A DNA stretch of 7,315 nt from Lentimicrobium sp. (lineage in GTDB: Bacteria; Bacteroidota; Bacteroidia; Flavobacteriales; Flavobacteriaceae): positions 1-7,315 of the forward strand of contig JAEMQE010000081.1 in NCBI GenBank assembly GCA_022758945.1. The letters run 5' to 3'. The translations under genes and the position numbers were made by a program. Each line of letters begins with the position of its first letter. The first letter of the stretch is position 1. Under the pieces are notes generated by a model. It searched no databases. It worked only from the letters and a program-made list of their open reading frames with translations, and was not told the DNA's origin. Positions 1 to 6,793 of this stretch are shown here, piece by piece.

Positions 1-7
1 GAGATCA

Positions 8-691
8 TTAGATCGTTTTTTGAACCACTTCAAAAATTTTAGTGTCTTCGCACTTCAATGTTTTGGAAGGAAACTTCAGCAGTAATGCATAATCGTGAGT
101 AGCCATAATTACTGTTTTTCCTAACTCATTTATTTTTTTCAAAACCTCAAGAACTTCAACACTAGTTTGCGGATCCAAATTTCCGGTGGGTTCATCAGCA
201 AGAATTATTTCTGGATTATTAAGTAAAGCTCTTGCTATTGCTACCCTTTGTTGCTCACCACCAGAGAGCTGATGCGGCATTTTATTAGCATATTCTTTTA
301 CATTCACTTTGTCTAAAACTTCGTCAATTTTGTTCTGAATTTCAGTTTCGTCAGTCCAACCAGTTGCTTTTAACACAAAATGCAAATTATCTTTTACGTT
401 ACGATCTGGCAATAATTGAAAATCTTGAAAAACAAAACCTATCTTTCTTCTCAAAAACGGAATATCATCTTCTTTTAAAGTGGCCAAATCAAAATCCACA
501 ATTTTTCCTTCACCATCAGCCAAAGGTAAATCGGCATATAAAGCCTTCATAAAAGTACTTTTTCCAGAGCCGGTTTTTCCAATGATATAAATGAATTCAC
601 CGTGCTTTACCTCAAGATTTATATTTGATAAAATAATTTTTCCTTCTTGAGAAATAGTTGCGTTTTTTAAAGACAGTACAGATTGTGACAT
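8..691 (-). CDS. ftsE: Cell division ABC transporter ATP-binding protein FtsE
   Basis: This 227-residue protein is a complete single-domain ABC ATPase. Visible motifs in order are Walker A GKTGSGKS (residues 38-45), a Q-loop with VFQDF around Q89, the signature LSGGEQQR (142-149), Walker B IILADE (162-167, catalytic E167), the D-loop NLD (171-173) and the switch histidine in ATHD (H199). Length and motif wording match FtsE, the cytoplasmic ATPase that pairs with membrane protein FtsX to control peptidoglycan hydrolases at the septum; related LolD/MacB-type ATPases are the main alternative. The ATG at 691-689 puts the start directly before a typical N-terminus; the stop is TAA at 10-8. No ftsX is seen in the window; it may be unlinked, as I recall for many Bacteroidota. 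The gene is divergent from the TPR gene across a 231-base gap. Family assignment is firm; the exact FtsE role is an inference from similarity. Confidence 0.9.
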   Translation of the reverse strand: MSQSVLSLKNATISQEGKIILSNINLEVKHGEFIYIIGKTGSGKSTFMKALYADLPLADGEGKIVDFDLATLKEDDIPFLRRKIGFVFQDFQLLPDRNVKDNLHFVLKATGWTDETEIQNKIDEVLDKVNVKEYANKMPHQLSGGEQQRVAIARALLNNPEIILADEPTGNLDPQTSVEVLEVLKKINELGKTVIMATHDYALLLKFPSKTLKCEDTKIFEVVQKTI

Positions 692-754
692 TTGAAATTT
701 TGTTTATGGTGTAAAAGTAACAAGATAACGGCGGCATTCAAAATAAATTTTATT

Positions 755-762
755 CAAATATA
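755..762 (-). promoter_or_regulatory. Second candidate -7 box for ftsE (TATATTTG)
   Basis: The minus-strand reading of 762-755 is TATATTTG, an exact match to TAnnTTTG, located about 65 bases upstream of the ftsE start. No TTG/TTTG is seen 17-23 bases further upstream on that strand. It competes with the box at 800-809; the sequence alone does not decide between them. Confidence 0.3.
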
Positions 763-799
763 AGAGAATTACTAAAATTATCATTATAAAATACTTACT

Positions 800-809
800 T
801 GCAAAAGTA
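800..809 (-). promoter_or_regulatory. Candidate -7 box for ftsE (TACTTTTGC type)
   Basis: Read on the minus strand, 809-802 is TACTTTTG followed by C, which fits the Bacteroidota TAnnTTTG -7 consensus. It would give an ftsE leader of about 100 bases. No convincing TTTG/TTG -33 box lies at the expected 17-23 base spacing, so this is a half match only. The site sits inside a short inverted repeat, TACTT-gcaa-AAGTA (796-809), that could bind a dimeric protein, but such a short palindrome can occur by chance in AT-rich DNA. Confidence 0.35.
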
Positions 810-843
810 GATTTCAAATTTCAATTCTAAATTGTTTAAAAAG

Positions 844-930
844 ATGTTCATAATAAAAACGGATAGCGTTCCGTTAAAGCTTGTAGAATATGATACATTT
901 GAATTATTAAACCAAAACCACAATGCGTAA
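844..930 (+). CDS. Possible 28-codon upstream ORF overlapping the TPR gene start
   Basis: ATG at 844 opens a 28-codon frame starting MFIIKTDSVPLKLVEY that ends at TAA 928-930, so its stop overlaps the TPR gene start codon (923-925) by eight bases in a different frame. The peptide has no signal sequence and I recognise no family. A stop overlapping the next start is the arrangement used in translational coupling and leader-peptide control. Against it, the frame is short, no ribosome-binding pattern is seen before it, and a TAnnTTTG box lies inside it at 894-901; if that box is the real promoter, the ORF would not be transcribed. It may simply be a chance open frame. Confidence 0.2.
   Translation: MFIIKTDSVPLKLVEYDTFELLNQNHNA
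894..901 (+). promoter_or_regulatory. Candidate -7 box for the TPR gene (TACATTTG)
   Basis: TACATTTG at 894-901 matches the Bacteroidota TAnnTTTG -7 consensus and would place the transcript start around 906-908, giving a very short A-rich leader before the ATG at 923. The upstream -33 element is poor: no TTTG occurs at 17-23 bases. The short leader with no Shine-Dalgarno sequence is normal for this phylum. If this is the promoter it would drive the TPR-phzF-barrel set. Confidence 0.35.
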
Positions 931-3900
931 ACTTTCTTGGCTTTTCTTTTTAGTATTTTTTATTCAATCCCTATCCATTTCGGCCCAAAAATCAGCAATT
1001 TACACTCACGATTCGAAAGATTTTGACAAAGCAATTTCTTTGTATGATGAAGCCCAATATGCATCAGCCCAAATTATTTTCGAAAAAGTGAAGTCGGCTA
1101 CAACCAATGAAGAACTACTATCGGATTGTTCTTTTTATATCGCAAATTGCGCCATAAGAACCAATCAGGCTAATGCTGATGTATTGATGGAAAGATTTGT
1201 TTCGGATTATCCCACAAGCCGAAAACAAAACCAAGCATACATTGGAGTAGCACAATATTACTTTGCTCAGGGAAATTACCCTCAAGCTTTGGAATGGTTT
1301 GATAAAGTAGATGAAGGCAATTTGAGTGGCAACGACAGAGACAAATTCAACTTCCAAAAAGGCTATAGTTTTTTTGTTTCCAAAAACAAAAAAGAAGCCA
1401 CGGCCTATTTGAATAAAGTGGTAAATTCCGCCGAGTACGGTTCGCAAGCCAAGTATTACTTGGGTTTTATGGCTTATGAAGGAGATGATTATAAACAAGC
1501 TACCAAATATTTTGATGAAGTTTCCGGCGAAGAAAAATACAAGGAAAAATTGTCATATTACCAAGCCGATATGAATTTCAAACTTGGAAATTTTCAAAAA
1601 GCAATTGATTTAGGCTTGAAAGCAATGGATAAATCAACTCCTATCGAGAAATCGGAATTAAATAAAATCATTGGCGAAAGCTATTTTAACTTGAAACAAT
1701 ACGAGAATTCTATTCCCTATTTTAAATTATATAAAGGCAAAAAAGGGAAGTGGAACAACACCGATTTCTACCAATTGGGGTATGCTTATTATATGCAAAA
1801 GGATTACGAAAACGCCATTTCCCAATTCAATAAAATCATTGGCGGAAAAGATTTCGTGGCACAAAATGCCTATTATCATTTGGGGGAAAGTTACCTGGAT
1901 TTAAACAAAAAACAGGAAGCATTAAACGCTTTCAAAAACGCTTCCGAAATGGATTATGACACCGCTATTCAAGAAGATGCGAGTTTAAATTATGCCAAAT
2001 TGAGCTATGAAATCGGGAATTCCTATCAAAGTACTCCCGCCGTTTTGATTGGTTTCATAAAAAAATACCCCAATAACGCCAGTAGATCTGAGGTTGAAAA
2101 ACTATTGATAGATTCCTATATTTCATCAAAAAACTACAAAGAAGCCTTGGTTTTATTGGAAAAAAATAAATCTCCCGAAAATAAATTGGCTTACCAAAAA
2201 GTAACTTTTTATCGTGGATTGGAATTATATACTGATGGGAAATATCAGGAAGCAGCAACATTATTTGAGAAATCTTTGGATGAGCAAAGAGACGCCAAAT
2301 TTACTGCACGAACCACATTCTGGAAAGGCGAAACGGAATATGTTTTGGACGATTTCAAAAATGCGGTTTTGAGTTACAAACAATTTATGGGTATGGCTGC
2401 AGCCGCAGCAACGCCGGAATATAAAAACAGCAATTATAACATTGCTTATGGGTATTTCAAGTTGAAGGAATACGATCAAGCTGGCAATTATTTCCAAAAC
2501 CAAATTGAAAATGTAAAAGAGGACAAAGTACGTTTGAATGATTCGTATTTGCGTTTGGGCGACTGTAGATTCGTGACTTCAAAATATACATCAGCTTTGG
2601 AGGCTTATAATAAGGTAATCGAATTGAAAAGTGTGGATGCCGATTATGCTTATTTTCAAAAGGCAATTTGCTACGGATTTGTCTCTAAAAATGACAGAAA
2701 AATTGAAGAACTCAACTCTTTTTTACAATTGTATCCAAAATCGGAATATAGAGATGACGCTTTGTTTGAGTTGGGAAATACCTATGTTGCCGAGAATAAA
2801 CAAGATCTTGCCATAAAAACCTACGACCGTTTAAACACCGAATTCAAGAAAGGTTCTTACACTTCGAAAGCGATTCTGAGAGAAGGATTAATTTATTATA
2901 ATTCCGACAAAGACGAACAAGCCTTGACAAAATTCAAAAAAGTGGCCGCTGATTTTCCCAAAACTCCCGAAGCCTTGGAAGCAGTTGCAACTGCTCGATT
3001 AATTTATGTTGACAACGGAAAAGTGGATGAGTATGCGAGTTGGGTTAGAACTTTGGATTTTGTTGCAGTTACAGATGCGGAATTGGATAATGACACGTAT
3101 GAAGCCGCCGAAAAACAATATTTGCAAAACAACACCAAACAAGCTATCTCAGGATTTAGTGGTTATGTTTCCAAATTTCCAAATGGAATTCATTCCTTGA
3201 AAGCTAATTTTTATCTTGCCCAATCTTATTTTTCAGATGCTCAGGAAAGCAAATCAATTCCTAATTATGAATACGTTATTTCAGAACCAAGAAGCGAATT
3301 TACAGAACAATCCTTGGCAAGATTAGCACAAATTTTCTTAAAAAGCGATAATTATGACAAAGCTATCCCGGTATTGTCACGTCTGGAAAACGAAGCCGAT
3401 TTTCCTCAAAACAAAACTTTTGCACAGTCTAATTTGATGAAATGTTATTACGACAAGAAAGATTATAACAATTCGGTTGTGTATGCCGAGAAAGTTTTGG
3501 CAAACCCTAAAACCGATGATAATGTAAAAAGCGATGCGCAAATTATCATTGCTCGTTCAGCGATGCAAACGGGTGAAGAATCCAAAGCTCGTGCAGCTTA
3601 CGCAAAATTGCAAACCATTGCCCAAGGAGAATTGGCCGCCGAAGCTTTATATTATGATGCTTATTTCAAAAATAAAGATGGAAAATTTGAAGCTTCAAAC
3701 ACCGTGGTTCAAAAATTAGCGAAGAATTATTCCAGCTATAAATATTTTGGAGCCAAAGGTTTAATCTTGATGGCAAAGAATTTCTACGGATTGAAAGACA
3801 GTTTTCAAGCGACTTATATTTTGGACAGTGTGATAAAAAACTTCACCGATTTTCCAGATGTCGTTTCAGAAGCACAGAAAGAATTGGATACAATCAAAAC

Positions 3901-3937
3901 TGAAGAAGCCAAAACAAATTCATCCGTAACCAATTAA
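923..3937 (+). CDS. Large secreted tetratricopeptide-repeat protein
   Basis: This 1004-residue protein starts with a Sec signal peptide: MRK, a hydrophobic run LSWLFFLVFFIQSLSI, and a likely cleavage after SISA at residue 21. The rest is almost entirely TPR-like helical hairpins. Clear examples with the Y-x-L-G...Y...Y-x-x-A pattern lie near residues 178-200 (YYLGFMAYEGDDYKQA), 282-306, 317-340, 428-453, 505-530, 542-568, 613-637, 650-674 and 797-821. No catalytic domain, lipobox or membrane anchor is seen, so the mature protein is probably a soluble or outer-membrane-associated periplasmic scaffold; such repeats bind peptides or partner proteins. The C-terminal tail is short and polar. It heads a same-strand run, with phzF-like 7 bases downstream and an outer-membrane barrel after that, which suggests work on an envelope complex. 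Its specific partner is unknown. TPR and export calls are firm; the role is inference. Confidence 0.9.
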   Translation: MRKLSWLFFLVFFIQSLSISAQKSAIYTHDSKDFDKAISLYDEAQYASAQIIFEKVKSATTNEELLSDCSFYIANCAIRTNQANADVLMERFVSDYPTSRKQNQAYIGVAQYYFAQGNYPQALEWFDKVDEGNLSGNDRDKFNFQKGYSFFVSKNKKEATAYLNKVVNSAEYGSQAKYYLGFMAYEGDDYKQATKYFDEVSGEEKYKEKLSYYQADMNFKLGNFQKAIDLGLKAMDKSTPIEKSELNKIIGESYFNLKQYENSIPYFKLYKGKKGKWNNTDFYQLGYAYYMQKDYENAISQFNKIIGGKDFVAQNAYYHLGESYLDLNKKQEALNAFKNASEMDYDTAIQEDASLNYAKLSYEIGNSYQSTPAVLIGFIKKYPNNASRSEVEKLLIDSYISSKNYKEALVLLEKNKSPENKLAYQKVTFYRGLELYTDGKYQEAATLFEKSLDEQRDAKFTARTTFWKGETEYVLDDFKNAVLSYKQFMGMAAAAATPEYKNSNYNIAYGYFKLKEYDQAGNYFQNQIENVKEDKVRLNDSYLRLGDCRFVTSKYTSALEAYNKVIELKSVDADYAYFQKAICYGFVSKNDRKIEELNSFLQLYPKSEYRDDALFELGNTYVAENKQDLAIKTYDRLNTEFKKGSYTSKAILREGLIYYNSDKDEQALTKFKKVAADFPKTPEALEAVATARLIYVDNGKVDEYASWVRTLDFVAVTDAELDNDTYEAAEKQYLQNNTKQAISGFSGYVSKFPNGIHSLKANFYLAQSYFSDAQESKSIPNYEYVISEPRSEFTEQSLARLAQIFLKSDNYDKAIPVLSRLENEADFPQNKTFAQSNLMKCYYDKKDYNNSVVYAEKVLANPKTDDNVKSDAQIIIARSAMQTGEESKARAAYAKLQTIAQGELAAEALYYDAYFKNKDGKFEASNTVVQKLAKNYSSYKYFGAKGLILMAKNFYGLKDSFQATYILDSVIKNFTDFPDVVSEAQKELDTIKTEEAKTNSSVTN

Positions 3938-3944
3938 AAAAAGT

Positions 3945-4808
3945 ATGAAATTACCATTTTATATAGTAGATGTTTTTGCTGAAAAAAAATATGCGGGTAA
4001 TCAACTTGCTGTCTTCTTAAATGCCGATACTTTAAGTACTGAGGAAATGCAGCGCATTACAACTGAAATTAACTTTGCCGAAAGCACTTTTATAACCAAG
4101 TATAATTCAGATTCTAAAGAAGCGCATATTAGAATATTCACGCCTGAATATGAAATGCAGTTTGCTGGCCATCCTATTATTGGAACATCTTGGGTTTTGA
4201 TGAATAAAATATTTCAAAATCAACCGCAAAAGATTGTTCTGTCAGTTCCAATTGGACAAATACCAGTTCATCAATTGGAGGACTTAGTATGGTTACAAGC
4301 GGCGCAACCTCAATTTTTTGATGTTTTTTCTCCGGAAGATTTTCTGTCTTTTACAAACTTAAATATGTCAGATTTTGATTTTCAATTTCCTATTCAAGAA
4401 GTGAGTACAGGAAGTGCTTTTGTAATTGTTCCTCTTCAAAATAGTATGGCATTGGAACATTTAATTCTGGACCAAATTAAAATGAATAAATGGTTGTCAA
4501 GTCATTGTAAAACAGAGTTTAGAGCTATTTATTTTTATTGCTTAGCAGCAGGGAAACTGGTGAGTAGAATGTTGTATATTGAAAATAACCAGATTAAAGA
4601 AGATGCGGCAACCGGAAGTGCTAGTACTTGCTTGCAGGCTTTTCTTTTGAAATATTATTCAAGTGAAATCAAAATGATAAATCATCAAGGAGATTTTATA
4701 AATCGACCTTCTCAAATCTATTTCGATGGAAAATTATCAGAAAATCATTTTGAAATAAAAATTGGAGGGAAAACGCAATTTATAGCGCAAGGAGAATGGG
4801 AAGTTTGA
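3945..4808 (+). CDS. PhzF-family isomerase/epimerase
   Basis: This 287-residue protein has the full pattern of the PhzF/diaminopimelate-epimerase-fold family. The N-terminus has VDVFAEKKYAGNQLAVF (G18, N19), then NFAESTF with E46 at the position of the PhzF catalytic glutamate, FTPEYEMQFAGHPIIGT with the GHP loop at 75-77, and EDAATGSAS at 219-227, the C-terminal-half binding loop. Family members are typically 260-300 residues, so it appears intact. PhzF itself isomerises trans-2,3-dihydro-3-hydroxyanthranilate in phenazine synthesis, but most homologues have no known substrate, and no other phenazine genes are present, so a phenazine role is not supported. No signal peptide: cytoplasmic. It starts 7 bases after the TPR stop and ends 11-41 bases before the barrel gene, so it is probably co-transcribed, although its function has no evident link to either envelope neighbour. 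Confidence 0.9.
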   Translation: MKLPFYIVDVFAEKKYAGNQLAVFLNADTLSTEEMQRITTEINFAESTFITKYNSDSKEAHIRIFTPEYEMQFAGHPIIGTSWVLMNKIFQNQPQKIVLSVPIGQIPVHQLEDLVWLQAAQPQFFDVFSPEDFLSFTNLNMSDFDFQFPIQEVSTGSAFVIVPLQNSMALEHLILDQIKMNKWLSSHCKTEFRAIYFYCLAAGKLVSRMLYIENNQIKEDAATGSASTCLQAFLLKYYSSEIKMINHQGDFINRPSQIYFDGKLSENHFEIKIGGKTQFIAQGEWEV

Positions 4809-4849
4809 AATAAATAGTAATGAAGAAGTTAGAAATAGAAAAAAGAAAA

Positions 4850-6667
4850 ATGATAAAATTAAAAAAAATAATTACAGTACTATTTAAACAATTATCGTTC
4901 GCGGCTCCCTTCCTTGTGCGAAGGCTTGGGGTGGGGATTTTGCTTTTAATCGTTCAGGTATCATTTGCCCAAAAAAAAGATCCTAAAAAAGATGAAAATA
5001 TTGGTACAGAAGTCGTGAATGTTGTGAAACCTTACACACCAACCATTTCGGATGCTTTTAAAGTACGCGAAACTCCAGTACTTGATGATGCTGAAAACAC
5101 CAAAAAAGAAATTATTAAATACACTATTTTCTCCTTTCCGGTAGCTTCGACTTTTACACCATCCAAAGGAAAAGCAGAAGGTGTCGAAAAAGAAAAGCAA
5201 GTACATTTGTTTAATAATTACGCCACTTTTGGAGGTGGAAACTACGGAATATTTAACGCTGAATTATTTGTAACACAAGACCTCAATGCTACTGATTATG
5301 TGGGCGGAATGTTTCGTCATCTTTCGTCACAAGGCGGAATCAAAGGGGTAGAATTAGCCGATTCTTTTTATGACACTTCGATTGATTTGACTTATGGAAT
5401 TCACGAAAATGACTTATCGTGGAATGTAGATTTGGGGTATCAAAATCAGATTTATAATTGGTACGGATTGCCAGAAGGTTTTGGTAGCACATTAACGCCA
5501 AATGACAGAGCCAATTTGGTAAACGGAATAAATCCGCAGCAAAGCTATAACAACATCTATTTGGGCAGTAAAATTGAACTCAATGAAAATATTTTAAAAG
5601 AAGCGAGTGCCAAATTCAATCATTTTTCGGATAATTATGGTTCTACGGAAAACAGGTTTTATGTGAAGCCTACTTTCGAGTTGAATATCATTGATAAATT
5701 GATAAAAACGAATGTGATTGTCGATTACCTAAACGGAAATTTCGAGAAAAATTATTCGAATACCAACTCGATAAAATATGGCTTTACTAATTTTGGAATA
5801 GCGCCCAGTTTTGTGATGAACGAAGATGATTGGACAATAAATATTGGTTTGGGCGTGTTTTATAGTTTGGGTACTCAGAACAGTAGTAATAAATTTTATG
5901 TTTATCCGCAAATAAATGCTTCCTTGAAAGTAGTTGGGGATTTGATGATTTTCTATGCAGGAGCCGAAGGGAATTTGGAACAAAACACCTATTCGGATTT
6001 TGTTAGTGTAAATCCTTTTTTATCACCTACCCTAAACATTACGCCAACTGACAAACAATATGATATTTTTGCCGGTTTAAAAGGAAAACTAACCAATAGT
6101 GTGAGTTATAATATTCGTGGTTCTTATGTAAATGAAAGAAATAAGGCTTTGTTTAAAAGCAATGATTTTACCGAAAATAATACCAACGAAAATTATGCTT
6201 TTGGAAATTCCTTCCAAGTGGTGTATGATAATATGAAGACTGTGAGTTTTTATGGCGAATTGAAAGCTGATTTTTCTGATGATGTGACTTTTGGAATTGA
6301 CGGAGCCTTTAGTAGTTATACTACCGATATTCAAGCAGAAGCCTGGAATTTGCCAGCTTTAAAATTAAACGCCAAAATAGATTTTAATATCACTGAAAAA
6401 TGGTATGCAGGAGTGAATGCGTTTTATGTTGGAGAACGAAAAGACCAAAAATTGAACACCAATATTGTATATGTTATAGCTCCAAGTCCAATCATATTAG
6501 ACAGTTATTTTGATGTAAATGCGCATTTGGGATTCAAATACAGTGACAGATTAACTGCTTTTTTGAGAGCCAATAATATTACAAATAAAGGATATCAAAA
6601 ATGGCTGGATTACCCAGTTCAAGGTTTTCAAGTGGTTTTGGGAGCCAATTATAAATTTGATTTCTAG
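4850..6667 (+). CDS. Outer-membrane beta-barrel protein related to TonB-dependent receptors, with reduced plug
   Basis: From ATG 4850 the product is 605 residues; an in-frame ATG at 4820 adds MKKLEIEKRK. I prefer 4850 because MIKLKKIITVLF opens a normal signal peptide, whereas the longer form begins with an acidic stretch. The probable cleavage is after LLLIVQVSFA (residue 50 in 4820 numbering). The mature N-terminus carries TEVVNVVKPYTPTISDAF (63-80), which includes a hydrophobic stretch resembling a TonB box. Only about 50-60 residues separate this from the first alternating, aromatic-rich beta strands near residue 130, far less than a normal plug of roughly 120-150 residues. The rest reads as amphipathic strands with polar loops, ending in a receptor-like NNITNKGYQKWLDYPVQGF and YKFDF with terminal phenylalanine, an outer-membrane assembly signal. 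No substrate can be deduced. The signal-peptide region holds a GC-rich repeat-like insert (4895-4936). Likely co-transcribed with the TPR gene and possibly its outer-membrane partner. Confidence 0.8.
   Translation: MIKLKKIITVLFKQLSFAAPFLVRRLGVGILLLIVQVSFAQKKDPKKDENIGTEVVNVVKPYTPTISDAFKVRETPVLDDAENTKKEIIKYTIFSFPVASTFTPSKGKAEGVEKEKQVHLFNNYATFGGGNYGIFNAELFVTQDLNATDYVGGMFRHLSSQGGIKGVELADSFYDTSIDLTYGIHENDLSWNVDLGYQNQIYNWYGLPEGFGSTLTPNDRANLVNGINPQQSYNNIYLGSKIELNENILKEASAKFNHFSDNYGSTENRFYVKPTFELNIIDKLIKTNVIVDYLNGNFEKNYSNTNSIKYGFTNFGIAPSFVMNEDDWTINIGLGVFYSLGTQNSSNKFYVYPQINASLKVVGDLMIFYAGAEGNLEQNTYSDFVSVNPFLSPTLNITPTDKQYDIFAGLKGKLTNSVSYNIRGSYVNERNKALFKSNDFTENNTNENYAFGNSFQVVYDNMKTVSFYGELKADFSDDVTFGIDGAFSSYTTDIQAEAWNLPALKLNAKIDFNITEKWYAGVNAFYVGERKDQKLNTNIVYVIAPSPIILDSYFDVNAHLGFKYSDRLTAFLRANNITNKGYQKWLDYPVQGFQVVLGANYKFDF
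4895..4936 (+). repeat. GC-rich repeat-like insert, in frame inside the signal-peptide coding region
   Basis: About 42 bases here are roughly two-thirds G+C, in a gene that is otherwise strongly AT-rich. They show a C-rich then G-rich layout: CCTTC (4908-4912), a 7-base loop, GAAGG (4920-4924), then GGGG-T-GGGG (4928-4936). This resembles the short C-rich/G-rich hairpin repeats scattered through Bacteroidota genomes, as I recall them. It is translated as SFAAPFLVRRLGVG (26-39 in 4820 numbering), which interrupts a signal peptide whose flanks, MIKLKKIITVLF and ILLLIVQVSFA, would join into a normal one. Calling it an inserted repeat is an inference; other copies would have to be found in the genome. 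Confidence 0.5.
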
Positions 6668-6672
6668 ATTTC

Positions 6673-6788
6673 TTGCCACGAAGCCACCAAGACTCAAAGT
6701 TTTTTTCTGAGCAATCAAAAAATAATTTCTTTTTCTTCGTGACTTAGTGTCTTCGTGGCAAATAATGACTTAGCGCCTTCGTGGCAAA
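6673..6788 (+). repeat. Composite inverted and direct repeat of the CTTCGTGGC type
   Basis: A left arm at 6673-6699 (starting TTGCCACGAAG) is the reverse complement of 6735-6761 (ending CTTCGTGGCAA) at 22 of 27 positions, including 11 perfect terminal pairs, around a 35-base AT-rich loop. The inner part of the right arm is then repeated directly: 6741-6762 and 6767-6788 match at 20 of 22 positions, 26 bases apart. Within the arms an 8-base sub-period is visible: CTTCGTGA, CTTAGTGT, CTTCGTGG at 6735-6758 and the complementary GCCACGAA, GCCACCAA, GACTCAAA at 6675-6698. I recall this word family as a frequent intergenic repeat in Bacteroidota and other phyla. No T-run follows the stem, so terminator function is doubtful. 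It fills nearly the whole gap between the barrel stop and the Gre-like start. Confidence 0.8.
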
Positions 6789-6793
6789 ATCTT

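Noticed and set aside
1118..1498. Minus-strand 126-codon frame within the TPR gene
   Set aside because: Antisense shadow of a clear repeat protein, with no motif or start context of its own.
3945..4808. Phenazine biosynthesis role for the PhzF-like gene
   Set aside because: No other phenazine genes are present, and the family is broad with mostly unknown substrates.
4820..4849. ATG 4820 as start of the barrel gene
   Set aside because: The added MKKLEIEKRK is acidic and unlike a signal-peptide start, while ATG 4850 gives a normal basic n-region. Not excluded, since 4820 is closer to the upstream stop.
4894..4955. ATCGTTC at 4894-4900 and again at 4949-4955, flanking the GC-rich insert, as a target-site duplication
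   Set aside because: The copies are 55 bases apart, so removing one copy plus the insert would shift the reading frame; a 7-base match in this context can be chance.
6673..6761. Inverted repeat as an intrinsic terminator of the barrel gene
   Set aside because: The 35-base loop is long, the stem is imperfect, and no T-run follows the right arm; the T-run lies in the loop.
6735..6788. Repeats as a CRISPR array
   Set aside because: Only two direct copies with a 4-base separation, an inverted partner, an 8-base sub-period and no cas genes.
6755..6793. GTG start giving a 162-residue Gre-like protein
   Set aside because: The extra 13 codons lie within the intergenic repeat and are best explained by it.
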